Positions 21,278 through 31,257 of a stretch of DNA of 64,000 bases are shown here, in pieces (the first letter of the stretch is position 1; every line of letters starts with the position of its first letter). The stretch comes from Hyphomicrobiales bacterium (GTDB taxonomy: Bacteria; Pseudomonadota; Alphaproteobacteria; Rhizobiales; Rhizobiaceae): assembly GCA_900473915.1 (NCBI GenBank), contig UCNG01000001.1, forward strand, positions 1 to 64,000, given 5' to 3'. A program made the translations under genes and the position numbers. Under the pieces are notes generated by a model. It was not told where the DNA came from. It made no database searches and saw only the letters and a list, made by a program, of their open reading frames with translations.

Positions 21278-21513
21278 CCACTTTGCAGGATGACGTTCCT
21301 GTTTACGACCTGAGGGGGCTTAAATGCCCCCTTCCGGTTTTGAAAACCCGCAATCGTCTGGAAAAAATGCCAAGCGGCGCGCTTCTCTGGGTAGAGGCGA
21401 CCGATCCGCTGTCAGGCATCGACGTTCCGCATTTCTGCACGCAGGAAGGCCACGCCCTCATCGCGCAGCAGCGAGAAGGCACGCTGCAACGCTTTCTCAT
21501 TCGCAAGAAGTAA
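21253..21513 (+). CDS. TusA-like sulfurtransferase family protein
   Basis: An 86-residue (or shorter) protein with the SirA/TusA motif LRGLKCPLPVLKTR; the Cys of CPxP is the persulfide carrier in this family. The start is uncertain: a GTG at 21253 lies inside the lipoprotein gene (25-base overlap), while a TTG at 21283 would give a 76-residue protein closer to the usual TusA length. It ends three bases before the convergent CobW-type gene. Role in sulfur relay is inferred from family only. Confidence 0.82.
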   Translation: MVEDHRELTTLQDDVPVYDLRGLKCPLPVLKTRNRLEKMPSGALLWVEATDPLSGIDVPHFCTQEGHALIAQQREGTLQRFLIRKK

Positions 21514-21516
21514 GTA

Positions 21517-22683
21517 TCAGTTCCGGGGCGAGAAACCGGGAATAGCCAGCGGGTTTTCGGTCAGCGCGGCCCGGTCCGGCCTGTCCAGCGCCGGACGTCC
21601 CAAAAACGCATCGAAAAGCTCGCGCACATAGGTTTCCGGCAGATCCTTCACGATCATCACCAGAAGCGTCTCATGCTTGTCCTGCGGCCAGTGCGGCAGG
21701 CGCGCGGGCGGATGGAAAATCTTCTGCACGCCGTGGATGACCACCGGACGGTCCGGGTCTTCGGCAATCTGCACAATGCCCTTCACCCGCAACAGCTTCT
21801 CGCCATGCGTCGAACGCAGAAGATCGAGGAACATGTCGAAGGTCGAGAGCGGGATCGGCGCGTCGTGACGCAGCGAGAAAGAGCGGATGGCATCGTCATG
21901 GTGATGATGATGCGCATGACCGTGATGGTGGCCCTGATGGTGATCATGGTGATGATGGTCGTCGTCGCAATCCGGCCCGCACACATGGTCATGACCATGA
22001 TGCTCGTCCTCATAGGCTTCCGCCCTCAGCCAGCGCTGCACATCCGCCGATTTTGTTTCCGGGTTATATAGCCCGCATTCGAAAAGCGCGGCATAGCCCG
22101 TGCGCTGTTCACCGGCTTCCAGAATATCCGCGCCAGGGTTGAGCGCATGGAGACGCGCCTGCAACGCCGCCAGCCCTGCCTGTGCTTCCGGCAGATCGGT
22201 CTTGGTCAGCACGATGCGGTCGGCCATTGCCGCCTGCTTGACGGCTTCCTCGTGATTGTCGAGTGTCGGCATGCCGTTGACGGCGTCCACCGTCGCCAGA
22301 ACCCCGTCGAGCCTGAAAGCCTGCATGAGCACCGGATGGCCCATGATCGAATGCAGCACCGGCGCCGGGTCGGCAAGGCCGGTGGTTTCGATGATGACGC
22401 GCTTCAGCGCCTTGATGCGCCCGGTCTGCAGCCGGTCGATCAGATCGGCCAGCGTATCCACCAGCTCGCCGCGCACCGTGCAGCACAGGCAGCCGTCGGC
22501 AAGCTCGATCACGCCCTCGCTCGCCTGCTCGACCAGCAGATGATCGATGCTGACCTCGCCGAACTCATTGATGATGACCGCCGTGTCGCTCAGCGCCGGG
22601 TCTTTCAGAAGCCGGTTGAGAAGCGTCGTCTTGCCTGAGCCGAGAAAGCCGGTCAGCACGGAAACGGGAATGGGATTTCGCAT
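21517..22683 (-). CDS. CobW/COG0523 family GTPase with His-rich metal-binding loop
   Basis: A 388-residue G3E GTPase. Walker A is GFLGSGKTTLLNRLL, the metal motif is GCLCCTVRG (CxCC type), and TKTDL gives guanine recognition. A histidine-rich loop around residues 225-265 (DHHHHDHHQGHHHGHAHHHH) precedes the C-terminal CobW_C domain. Such proteins load zinc or cobalt into client enzymes. The ATG lies one base after the stop of the upstream D,D-carboxypeptidase gene, so they are co-transcribed. Zinc is more likely than cobalt because of the His-rich loop and no cobalamin gene next to it (inference). Confidence 0.88.
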   Translation of the reverse strand: MRNPIPVSVLTGFLGSGKTTLLNRLLKDPALSDTAVIINEFGEVSIDHLLVEQASEGVIELADGCLCCTVRGELVDTLADLIDRLQTGRIKALKRVIIETTGLADPAPVLHSIMGHPVLMQAFRLDGVLATVDAVNGMPTLDNHEEAVKQAAMADRIVLTKTDLPEAQAGLAALQARLHALNPGADILEAGEQRTGYAALFECGLYNPETKSADVQRWLRAEAYEDEHHGHDHVCGPDCDDDHHHHDHHQGHHHGHAHHHHHDDAIRSFSLRHDAPIPLSTFDMFLDLLRSTHGEKLLRVKGIVQIAEDPDRPVVIHGVQKIFHPPARLPHWPQDKHETLLVMIVKDLPETYVRELFDAFLGRPALDRPDRAALTENPLAIPGFSPRN

Positions 22684-22684
22684 G

Positions 22685-23812
22685 TCAGTTGATGGCCGTT
22701 GTCACGCCAGCCGCCCGCTGCGGACGCGGCATTGGCACCGGAATCTGCGAAATGTCGAGCTGGCTTGGCCGGGTGATCGGCCCCGGCTCGGACACCAGAC
22801 CCACGCGGACCGGAACCGGATCGCGATCCATCGCGTGAATATAGGGCGAATTGATCTTCAGCTTGCCTTCGACATCGCGGCCATCCCAGCGGTCGGCCAT
22901 GGCTTGCTGGCTGCAGATCGCCTTGCGCATATCGGTGGCCTGGTTGAGATTGCCGCCCGCCGTCGGACGCAGCGTCGCCAGCGTCATGCCCCTGGCACTG
23001 GCACTGACATTGGCACTGGCGCGGAAAGCATCGGTCATCAGCTGCGCGGCCTGAACCGCGCGCGCTTCCTGCCGGTCCGCGCCCAGAACGATTGCCAGCA
23101 CGGTGCGGCCATTGCGGGTGGCGGAGCTTGCGAGGTTGAAGCCGGATGCGCAGACGAAGCCGGTCTTCATGCCATCTGCGCCGTCATAACGGCCAAGCAG
23201 AATGTTGTAATTGGCCTGCACTTTCTTGCCTGCGCCCGGATCGATCGCCTCGGTCGCGAAATAATGTGCATATTGCGGAAACTCGCGGCGCAATTGCACG
23301 CCCAGAACCGCAAGATCGCGCGCCGTCGTGTAATTCTGGGGATCGTGCAGCCCGTTCGGATTGGCGAAATGCGAGCCGACCATGCCAATGCGCTGCGCTT
23401 CCGCATTCATGCGCTGCACGAAGGCGGATTCCGTCCCGCCCACGGCTTCGGCGACGGCAACTGCAACGTCATTGGCCGATTTCACCAGCATGATCTTCAG
23501 CGCCGTATCGAGCGTCATGACCGATCCGGGCTTGTAACCCATCTTGCTCGGCGGTTCCTTGGCGGCATTGACCGTCATGCGCACCGGCGATTCCAGCGTC
23601 ATCTGGCCCGACTGAAGCGCGCGGAATGCCACATAGGCCGTCATCATCTTCGTCAGGGAGGCGGGATACCAGCGCTGGAACGCATCCTGCTGCCCATAGA
23701 CCTTGCCGGTTGCCACATCCACGGCAATCGAGGGATTGGCCGCAGCAGACGCCAATGCGACAGCGGACAGGCCCGCAGCTGCCAACCAGATTTTCAGTGA
23801 TTTCGACATCAT
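22685..23812 (-). CDS. Serine-type D-Ala-D-Ala carboxypeptidase (peptidase S11, penicillin-binding)
   Basis: A 375-residue periplasmic enzyme with signal peptide (KSLKIWLAAAGLSAVALASAA). The three active-site motifs are SLTK (SxxK), SAN (SxN) and KTG (DGMKTGFV). It trims the terminal D-Ala of peptidoglycan pentapeptides. Two adjacent ATGs (23812 and 23809) are possible; the frame extends 37 codons upstream into a repeat element, which I discount. The Pro-rich C-terminus lacks a clear amphipathic anchor. Directly followed by the CobW-type GTPase gene, one base apart. Confidence 0.9.
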   Translation of the reverse strand: MMSKSLKIWLAAAGLSAVALASAAANPSIAVDVATGKVYGQQDAFQRWYPASLTKMMTAYVAFRALQSGQMTLESPVRMTVNAAKEPPSKMGYKPGSVMTLDTALKIMLVKSANDVAVAVAEAVGGTESAFVQRMNAEAQRIGMVGSHFANPNGLHDPQNYTTARDLAVLGVQLRREFPQYAHYFATEAIDPGAGKKVQANYNILLGRYDGADGMKTGFVCASGFNLASSATRNGRTVLAIVLGADRQEARAVQAAQLMTDAFRASANVSASARGMTLATLRPTAGGNLNQATDMRKAICSQQAMADRWDGRDVEGKLKINSPYIHAMDRDPVPVRVGLVSEPGPITRPSQLDISQIPVPMPRPQRAAGVTTAIN

Positions 23813-23867
23813 TCCGTAGTTCCAATCGAAACGGCTTGCGACTTCCGCGAATTCGAATTGCGTTATA

Positions 23868-23960
23868 GGGCATTTCCAGCAAAAGTGCGAAGCGGTTTTG
23901 CGTCGGATAATGCGTAAAAACAAAGAGATAGAGCTGTTTCAATTGCTCTCAAATCAATTG
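23868..23960. repeat. Rhizobiales-type intergenic palindromic repeat element
   Basis: The stretch running through GTGCGAAGCGGTTTTGCG and AATGCGTAAAAACAAAGAG matches a dispersed intergenic element I recognise from many Rhizobiales genomes, where related forms contain CGAAGCGGTTTT and ACAAAGA cores. It lies between the divergent carboxypeptidase and M20 peptidase genes and touches the upstream region of both. Recognition is from memory. Confidence 0.55.
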
Positions 23961-24100
23961 GAACCGCCCTAATTGGAGATTAACGATTTCTTTATCTATG
24001 CCATGTGGCGATGAAAAGGCAAACAGGGATTGCCCGCTTTCACCGAAACGTCATATCCTGTTTGCTTCAAATCATGCCCAATCCGGGGAGCCCTCAGAAA

Positions 24101-25264
24101 ATGCCAGTGTTGAATCGTGCCGTTGAAACACAAGCGGAAATTGCTGCATGGCGGCGAAAACTGCACCAGAATCCCGAACTTCTCTATGACGTGCACGAGA
24201 CTGCGAAATTCGTCGAAGACAAGCTGAAATCCTTCGGTTGCGATCATGTGGAAACCGGCGTCGGACGCACCGGCGTGGTTGGCATCATCAAGGGACGGCA
24301 CGGCGATGGCCCGGCAATCGGCCTGCGCGCCGACATGGATGCCCTGCCCATTACAGAGACGAGCGGCGTCGAATGGGCCTCGCAAAATCCGGGTAAGGCG
24401 CATTCCTGTGGCCATGACGGGCACACATCCATGCTGCTGGGTGCGGCGCAATATCTTGCTGAGACCCGCAATTTTCGCGGTTCGGTCGCCCTTCTGTTCC
24501 AGCCAGCCGAAGAAGGCGGCGCGGGCGGCCTCGCCATGGTCGAGGACGGCGTGATGGACCGCCATAACATCACGGAAGTCTACGGCGTTCACAATATGCC
24601 GGGCCTGCCGGTCGGCCAGTTCGCGATGCGAAAAGGCCCGATCATGGCGGCGACCGATGAGTTCGACCTTTTCATTTCGGGACGCGGCGGCCATGCGGCA
24701 CAGCCGCACCGCACCATCGATCCGATCCTTGCCGGTTCGCAATTGATGATTGCCCTTCAGGGCATTGTCTCGCGCAACACCGATCCGCTCGATTCGCTCG
24801 TGATCTCGGTCACGAAGTTCATTGCGGGCGAGGCCTATAATGTGATCCCGGAAAAGGCGACGCTGTCGGGCACGGTGCGCACCTTGAAGAAGGAAACGCG
24901 CGCCTTTGCCGAACGCCGCATCCGCGAGGCTGCTGCCGGTATCGCCGCTGCCACCGGCGCGGAGATCACGGTGCGCTACAAGAACAATTACCCGGTCACC
25001 TTCAACCACGATGCGCAGACGGAGTTTGCCGCCCGCGTCGCAGGCTCGGTTGCGGGCGAGGGCAAGGTGGACGAGAATATCGAGCCGATGATGGCGGCGG
25101 AAGATTTTTCCTACATGCTGGAAGCGCGCCCCGGTGCCTACATCTTCCTCGGCAATGGCGACACGCCCGGCCTTCACCACCCGGCCTATGATTTCAACGA
25201 CGATGCCATTCCATATGGCGTGAGCTATTTCGTGGCTCTGGCAGAAACAGCGCTTGCCGCCTGA
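24101..25264 (+). CDS. M20 family metallopeptidase/amidohydrolase (hippurate hydrolase-like)
   Basis: A 387-residue M20D amidohydrolase with two-metal motifs HSCGHDGHTSMLLG, an acidic pair in QPAEEGGAG, and the C-terminal MMAAEDFSYML and LHHPAYDFND. Relatives hydrolyse N-acyl amino acids such as hippurate or N-acetyl-aminopimelate. I start at 24101 (MPVLNRAVETQAEIAAWRR), with GGGGAG ten bases upstream; the frame stays open for 32 more codons. Followed by a hairpin and a tRNA gene. No neighbour suggests a substrate. Confidence 0.9.
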   Translation: MPVLNRAVETQAEIAAWRRKLHQNPELLYDVHETAKFVEDKLKSFGCDHVETGVGRTGVVGIIKGRHGDGPAIGLRADMDALPITETSGVEWASQNPGKAHSCGHDGHTSMLLGAAQYLAETRNFRGSVALLFQPAEEGGAGGLAMVEDGVMDRHNITEVYGVHNMPGLPVGQFAMRKGPIMAATDEFDLFISGRGGHAAQPHRTIDPILAGSQLMIALQGIVSRNTDPLDSLVISVTKFIAGEAYNVIPEKATLSGTVRTLKKETRAFAERRIREAAAGIAAATGAEITVRYKNNYPVTFNHDAQTEFAARVAGSVAGEGKVDENIEPMMAAEDFSYMLEARPGAYIFLGNGDTPGLHHPAYDFNDDAIPYGVSYFVALAETALAA

Positions 25265-25283
25265 AACTGAATAAATCCGCCTG

Positions 25284-25300
25284 CCCCGCTTTTTGCGGGG
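25284..25300 (+). terminator. Hairpin after the M20 peptidase gene
   Basis: CCCCGC (25284-25289) pairs with GCGGGG (25295-25300) around a TTTTT loop, 20 bases after the stop codon. Only two T follow, so termination strength is uncertain. Confidence 0.5.
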
Positions 25301-25377
25301 TTGGCGACCGAGATGAAAAACAGTATGTGTCTGAAAGCATTCGCAATGCCGGAATCACCGGCAAATGCGCATCGGCT

Positions 25378-25454
25378 GGTCCCGTAGCTCAGTAGGATAG
25401 AGCGACAGATTCCTAATCTGTAGGTCACAGGTTCGATTCCTGTCGGGATCACCA
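25378..25454 (+). tRNA. tRNA-Arg (anticodon CCU)
   Basis: Complete 77-base cloverleaf with encoded CCA. The acceptor stem GGTCCCG (25378-25384) pairs with CGGGATC (25444-25450, one G-U pair); D arm GCTC/GAGC; anticodon stem ACAGA/TCTGT with loop TTCCTAA and anticodon CCT at 25412-25414; T arm ACAGG/CCTGT with TTCGATT loop; discriminator A. It reads the AGG arginine codon. It is an isolated tRNA gene followed by an AT-rich, gene-free region. Confidence 0.97.
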
Positions 25455-26152
25455 ACGAAGCCACTGAAATCATTGGATAAATCGAGTTGGCGAAACTCCT
25501 CTGCATGTTGCAGGTTTTCGCGCTTTCCATTTATGCAGCTGGCAGGCTTCTACAAAACAAGCTGTTCGGTAACATTCTTATCGTCAAATGATATGCGGGT
25601 CTTTTCAAAAGACCTGTCCGGTATAGTCTTGCAATTTCAGACCGGGACATGCGCCCCGGAGAGATAGCGACCGGAGCAGAATCAGGTGCAAGAAAGTAAT
25701 ATAAGATTTGTCTAATAAGTATTCGCATGAAATTGTACACAATATAAGATATTTCGTTTGAAATTATCATGCAGTTTATGTATTATTGGAAATGTACTGA
25801 TGGCGCTGCGTATATAAGCGCACGTTATATTTTATTATAGTTAGCTTATGTTCCGATACGAAAACTGCGGAGAAGCTTTCATATCGCATGCTTTATAATG
25901 AGAGAAATACAGCGTTATCTATTCGTGCTGACATTGGATGCTATTCTGGAATTTCTTTTCTCCGCGAAGTTCGGTCGATCTTGATCGCGTGGCATTGAAC
26001 AAATGGCATTGGACACATCGCAAAGACGTCCGAAAGGGCGCTTTGCGTGTTTTGGCTATGTCTTGCAAGTGCTGCTGATGCGATCCGGCCATGCGCCGTT
26101 GCCCCGACCGAGATGACGGGCAGGGCTTGCCGACAGGCACTGCGAAAATTAT
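25455..26152. other. AT-rich gene-free region downstream of tRNA-Arg
   Basis: About 700 bases between the tRNA and the bolA-type gene with no convincing coding region. Base composition is clearly more AT-rich than the flanks, especially 25690-25920. It holds a 17-base palindrome followed by a TATAGT box (25598-25627). No integrase, transposase or direct repeat of the tRNA 3' end was seen. Possibly a decayed island scar or an untranslated RNA locus. Confidence 0.5.
25598..25627 (+). promoter_or_regulatory. Palindrome plus -10-like box, possible promoter of a small RNA
   Basis: GGTCTTTT (25598-25605) and AAAAGACC (25607-25614) form a perfect palindrome with one central base, followed eight bases later by TATAGT (25622-25627). 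The palindrome covers the place of a -35 box and no TTGACA is present, so an activator- or repressor-bound promoter is conceivable. No coding region follows. Confidence 0.3.
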
Positions 26153-26467
26153 TCAGCGCCGCGTTGCTTCGCCGGGGGCGGAGGGTTCAAGCGCCAGCGC
26201 GTGTACGCCGCTTTCGAGCTCTTCCTTCAACAATGCATTGATGGCGCGGTGGCGCTCGATGCGGCTCATTCCGGCAAAGGCTTCGGCGACGATGCGGATG
26301 CGGAAATGCGTTTCGCCGGTGCCGTCATAGACCTCGTGGTGGCCGCGCTCTTCATGGTGATGCCCCGCGTGGAGATGGCTTTCATTGATGACTTCAAGCC
26401 GTTCAGGAGCAAAAGCCGTGATCAGTTTCGCTTCCATCGCGCTTTGTTTGCTATTGTGAATGGACAT
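26153..26467 (-). CDS. BolA family protein
   Basis: A 104-residue BolA-fold protein with the family core RLEVINESHLHAGH, THFRIRIVAEAF (the FxVxIVS-like segment) and SRIERHRAINALLKEEL. BolA proteins work with monothiol glutaredoxins in iron-sulfur trafficking and stress response. The start at 26467 is supported by GGGGAGAAG eight bases upstream; a GTG three codons earlier is less likely. Divergent from the J-domain gene next to cobS, an order I know from other Rhizobiales. Confidence 0.92.
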   Translation of the reverse strand: MSIHNSKQSAMEAKLITAFAPERLEVINESHLHAGHHHEERGHHEVYDGTGETHFRIRIVAEAFAGMSRIERHRAINALLKEELESGVHALALEPSAPGEATRR

Positions 26468-26653
26468 TTGGACCACTTCTCCCCATATAGACGCTGTGCC
26501 TCATATAACGCTGCTTCGGCGGCAAAAGGTGGGGCAAATCCGCACAGGAAAGCAAACTGCTCCCCAATTTCGCCCAGTTGAAATGGCCAAAAGCCAGACC
26601 GGACGAAATGTCAATTCTTGTTCAGCAACTCATAATCCGCATAATTCGATTCG

Positions 26654-27283
26654 ATGACAACGAACTCAAAATTTTTCGACAGTATCCGCATCAAGCCCAA
26701 GAAGACCGCAGAGGCGAAGGCTTCGGGGCCTTGCTGCCAGTGGGACGGCTGCGACAAGCCGGGCACGCATCGCGCGCCTGTCGGCCGCATGCGTGAAGGT
26801 GAATATTTCCGCTTCTGCGTTGATCATGTGCGGGAATATAACAAGAATTTCAATTACTTCTCGGGGCTTTCCGATGGCGACATCGCGAAATTCCAGAAGG
26901 ATGCGATCACCGGCCATCGCCCGACCTGGTCGACGACGGCCAATTCAACGGCCAAGGCGCGCACGTCGCCGGACATGGCGAAGATGCGGTCGGGATCGGC
27001 TTCCTACCACAATCGCATCCGCGACCCTTTCAATCTTTTCAAGGAAGCGAAGGGGCATGCGCCGGGCCAGAAAGCGCAGCGCAAGCCGCGCACGCTGGAG
27101 ATCAAGGCGCTCGCCACACTCGGTCTTGAACCAAATTCGACTGGCGATAAGATCAAGGCGCGCTATAAAGAGCTGGTAAAGCAGCACCACCCGGATGCGA
27201 ATGGTGGTGATCGCGGATCGGAAGAAAGATTTCGCGATGTTATTCAGGCTTATCAATTGCTCAAGCAGGCAGGTTTTTGCTAA
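26654..27283 (+). CDS. J-domain (DnaJ-like) protein
   Basis: A 209-residue protein whose C-terminal 60 residues form a J domain: TLGLEPNSTGDKIKARYKELVKQHHPDANGG with the diagnostic HPD tripeptide, then EERFRDVIQAYQLLKQ. The N-terminal part has CCQWDGCDKPGTHRAPVG and FCVDHV, a possible small zinc site. It should stimulate a DnaK-type Hsp70. It lies directly upstream of cobS on the same strand (228-base gap), the usual Rhizobiales arrangement. Confidence 0.9.
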   Translation: MTTNSKFFDSIRIKPKKTAEAKASGPCCQWDGCDKPGTHRAPVGRMREGEYFRFCVDHVREYNKNFNYFSGLSDGDIAKFQKDAITGHRPTWSTTANSTAKARTSPDMAKMRSGSASYHNRIRDPFNLFKEAKGHAPGQKAQRKPRTLEIKALATLGLEPNSTGDKIKARYKELVKQHHPDANGGDRGSEERFRDVIQAYQLLKQAGFC

Positions 27284-27358
27284 AGCCTGTTTGGGCTTGA
27301 CAGGTCGGCTATGGAGCTGTCCCCGATGGCTCCGACGGACATTCTTCTGCCGCGCTGA

Positions 27359-28501
<1,143 letters not shown>

Positions 28502-28604
28502 TGCGGAAGAAGCCTGCCGCCTGATCATGTCCGGCGGCAGCGCACTGTCTGATGCGGGGGCGATAGGTTTCGCCCTTGCTTGAAAGCGAAGTCAGGATGG
28601 GCAT

Positions 28605-30518
28605 ATGTCGGGCCAGAAATCAGCAATAGGCGATAATTCGCGCGAGCGGAAACCGGGGCCGGTGGATTCCGAACCGTTCAAGCGTGCTCTAACGGCTTGC
28701 GTCCGCGCCATTTCCGGCGAGCATGAGCTGGAAGTGGCGTTTACCAATGATCGCCCGGCCTTGAGCGCCAATCGCGCCCGCCTTCCCGACCTGCCGAAGC
28801 GTCCGACCGAGCATGATATCGCCGTCACGCGCGGCCTTGGCGATTCCATGGCGCTGCGCCAGGCGCGCCACAATCCGCGCATTCACGCCAGCCTTGCCCC
28901 GGAAGGCAAGCAGGCGCGTGCGATCTACGACGCGGTCGAGCAGGCGCGTGTCGAAGCCATCGGCGCCCGCGCCATGGCAGGCATGGCGGACAACCTCTCC
29001 ACCATGCTGGCCGACAAATATTCGAAAGCCAATTTCTCTGCCGTCACCGCCAAGGAGGACGCGCCGCTTGAGGAAGCCGTGTCGCTTCTGCTGCGTGAAA
29101 AGCTGACCGGACGAGCCGCGCCTGCGGAAGCCGGTCAGGTGCTGGAACTGTGGCGCGACTGGATCGAGCAGAAAGCCGCCGCCGACATTGCGCGGCTTGG
29201 CGACAATCTCGAAGACCAGCAGGCTTTTGCGCGCACGGTGCGCGACATGCTGGCCTCTATGGACATGGCGGAAGAGCTGTCGCAGGAAGAGCCGAGCGAC
29301 GAGGAAGAGCAGAACGACGAGCAGACGCCGGATTCCGACGAGAACGAGGAAGGCGGCGACGAGAGCCAGGAAGGTTCCGATTCCGCTGAAAGCGAGGAAC
29401 CCGACGATTCGAGCGACGAGGGCGAGCAGGGCGAAATGGATGCCGCCGATGCTTCCGCCGACGACATGGACGACAGCGAGGATATCGACGCGGAAACGCC
29501 GGGCGATACGCGCCGCCCGAACCAGCCTTTCGCGAATTTTGCCGAGCATGTCGACTACAAGGTCTTCACGCGCGAGTTCGACGAGGAGGTCGAGGCGTCC
29601 GATCTTTGCGATGAGGCGGAACTCGACCGCCTGCGCGGCTTCCTCGACAAGCAGCTTGCCAATCTGCAAGGCGTGGTGGGGCGTCTCGCCAACCGCTTGC
29701 AGCGCCGCCTGATGGCGCAGCAGAACCGCTCGTGGGATTTCGATCTGGAAGAGGGCTATCTCGATTCGGCGCGTCTGGTGCGCATCGTCATCGATCCGAC
29801 GCAGCCGCTTTCCTACAAGCAGGAGCGCGATACGGATTTTCGCGATACGGTCGTGACGCTGGTGCTGGACAATTCCGGCTCCATGCGCGGCCGCCCGATC
29901 ACGGTCGCCGCGACGTGCGCCGATATTCTTGCCCGCACGCTGGAACGCTGCGGCGTGAAGGTGGAAATCCTGGGCTTCACCACCAAGGCGTGGAAGGGTG
30001 GCCAGTCGCGCGAAGCATGGCTTGGACGCGGCAAGCCTGCCAATCCGGGCCGCCTCAACGATCTGCGCCATATCGTCTACAAGAGCGCCGATGCGCCCTG
30101 GCGGCGTTCCCGACGCAATCTGGGCCTGATGATGCGCGAAGGGCTGCTGAAGGAAAACATCGATGGCGAGGCGCTGATCTGGGCGCATCAGCGTCTGCTG
30201 GGCCGGCCCGAGCAGCGCAAGATCCTGATGATGATTTCGGATGGCGCGCCGGTCGACGATTCGACGCTTTCCGTCAATCCCGGCAACTATCTGGAGCGGC
30301 ACCTGCGCGCCGTGATCGAGGAAATCGAGACGCGTTCGCCGGTGGAACTGATCGCCATCGGCATCGGCCATGACGTCACGCGCTATTATCAGCGCGCCGT
30401 CACCATCGTCGATGCGGAAGAACTGGCTGGCGCCATGACCGAGCAGCTTGCTTCGCTGTTCGAAGAGCAGGGTGCTGCGGCCTCCGGCAAGGGCAAGCGC
30501 CGGGCTGGTAGACGATAG
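28605..30518 (+). CDS. cobT: Cobaltochelatase subunit CobT
   Basis: A 637-residue CobT, the VWA-domain partner of CobS. An N-terminal helical region leads into a strongly acidic segment (about residues 225-305, runs such as [20 protein letters not shown]), then the C-terminal von Willebrand A domain with the metal-binding DNSGSM motif near residue 425 and [12 protein letters not shown]. The acidic linker is typical of CobT and of BchD-like chelatase subunits. It ends in a basic tail ([10 protein letters not shown]) and is followed by two hairpins. Confidence 0.95.
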   Translation: MSGQKSAIGDNSRERKPGPVDSEPFKRALTACVRAISGEHELEVAFTNDRPALSANRARLPDLPKRPTEHDIAVTRGLGDSMALRQARHNPRIHASLAPEGKQARAIYDAVEQARVEAIGARAMAGMADNLSTMLADKYSKANFSAVTAKEDAPLEEAVSLLLREKLTGRAAPAEAGQVLELWRDWIEQKAAADIARLGDNLEDQQAFARTVRDMLASMDMAEELSQEEPSDEEEQNDEQTPDSDENEEGGDESQEGSDSAESEEPDDSSDEGEQGEMDAADASADDMDDSEDIDAETPGDTRRPNQPFANFAEHVDYKVFTREFDEEVEASDLCDEAELDRLRGFLDKQLANLQGVVGRLANRLQRRLMAQQNRSWDFDLEEGYLDSARLVRIVIDPTQPLSYKQERDTDFRDTVVTLVLDNSGSMRGRPITVAATCADILARTLERCGVKVEILGFTTKAWKGGQSREAWLGRGKPANPGRLNDLRHIVYKSADAPWRRSRRNLGLMMREGLLKENIDGEALIWAHQRLLGRPEQRKILMMISDGAPVDDSTLSVNPGNYLERHLRAVIEEIETRSPVELIAIGIGHDVTRYYQRAVTIVDAEELAGAMTEQLASLFEEQGAAASGKGKRRAGRR

Positions 30519-30557
30519 AGCGCCGCGCGTCCTTACGGACGCGCAAAGGTCGCTCTA
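30516..30557. repeat. Nested palindrome after cobT (GC-rich repeat unit)
   Basis: Outer stem TAGAGCG (30516-30522) with CGCTCTA (30551-30557) and inner stem GCGCGTCC (30525-30532) with GGACGCGC (30537-30544), loop TTAC. The GAGCGCCGCGCGTCC core recurs at 45814-45828, so this is a dispersed palindromic element. It overlaps the cobT stop codon. Confidence 0.65.
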
Positions 30558-30577
30558 ACCTATTGAATCTAGGAATA

Positions 30578-30600
30578 AAAGGGGCCAGCGGGCCCCTTTC
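30578..30600. terminator. Bidirectional terminator between cobT and yhhQ
   Basis: Nine-base stem AAAGGGGCC (30578-30586) with GGCCCCTTT (30591-30599), loop AGCG, located directly before the stop codon of the convergent yhhQ gene. T-rich on both strands (CCCCTTTC on +, CCCCTTTTATT on -). Confidence 0.85.
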
Positions 30601-31257
30601 TTATGGCTTCTCTGCTGTAATCCGATTGGGCGCGTAAAGCGTCGGGGCGAAGACTGCAAGGATTGCCCCATAGGGAATCAGCATCAGCGTTCCCATGATG
30701 ACCTTCACGAAGAAGTCGCCGAAGGCGAGCGACGCCCAGAGCGGCACGCCGAGGCCGAGAAAGGATGCCGGTTCGGCCAGCGACGAATCGGGCATTCCGG
30801 TCAGCCTGTCGATCCAGGCGAAACCAGCCGCGAAGGCAATCGAGAAGAACAGGATCGTATCGAGCACCGAGCCGAACATGGCGGCGGCAAAGGGGGCCTT
30901 CCACCAGGTCTTGCGGCGCAGGCGGTCGAAGACGGTAATATCCATCAGCTGTGCGAAGAGGAAAGCGGAGCCTGAGGCAATCGCGATGCGCGGGGTTGCC
31001 AGCCAGATCGACATCGCGACGCCCAGTACGAAACCGGCATAGACCACTTTACGCGCCGCGGCAGGGCCGAAGCGGCGATTCGTCAGGTCATTGACCAGAA
31101 AGGCGACGGGATAGGTGAAGGCACCGTAGGTCAGCACTTCACCGAGGCCGAAATGCTGGAACGGATATTGGACAAGTATGTTCGACGCGGCAACTGCCAC
31201 GCACATGGCCAGTATCGCAGGCATAAGCCGGGAATAAGAAGGTGTCTCGATTGACAT
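30601..31257 (-). CDS. yhhQ: Queuosine precursor transporter (YhhQ/VUT family)
   Basis: A 218-residue membrane protein with about six spans and YhhQ-family signatures such as VAASNILVQYP, YPVAFLVNDLTNRRFGP and ASGSAFLFAQLMDITVFDRLR. YhhQ imports preQ0/preQ1 for queuosine modification of tRNA. The start codon at 31257 is preceded by a preQ1-I-like aptamer whose 3' strand of P1 includes part of the AGGA ribosome site and whose pseudoknot would pair with the AUG itself, giving ligand-dependent translational shut-off (inference). It lies downstream of rpmB on the same strand, just past the rpmB terminator. Confidence 0.9.
   Translation of the reverse strand: MSIETPSYSRLMPAILAMCVAVAASNILVQYPFQHFGLGEVLTYGAFTYPVAFLVNDLTNRRFGPAAARKVVYAGFVLGVAMSIWLATPRIAIASGSAFLFAQLMDITVFDRLRRKTWWKAPFAAAMFGSVLDTILFFSIAFAAGFAWIDRLTGMPDSSLAEPASFLGLGVPLWASLAFGDFFVKVIMGTLMLIPYGAILAVFAPTLYAPNRITAEKP

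Noticed and set aside
25473-25667. 64-codon open frame in the AT-rich region after the tRNA
   Set aside because: No ribosome site, no recognisable motif, and it spans the palindrome and promoter-like box.
28689-30371. A 560-codon antisense frame opposite cobT with a hydrophobic Leu/Val-rich part
   Set aside because: The hydrophobic run is just the complement of the Glu/Asp-rich acidic segment of CobT.
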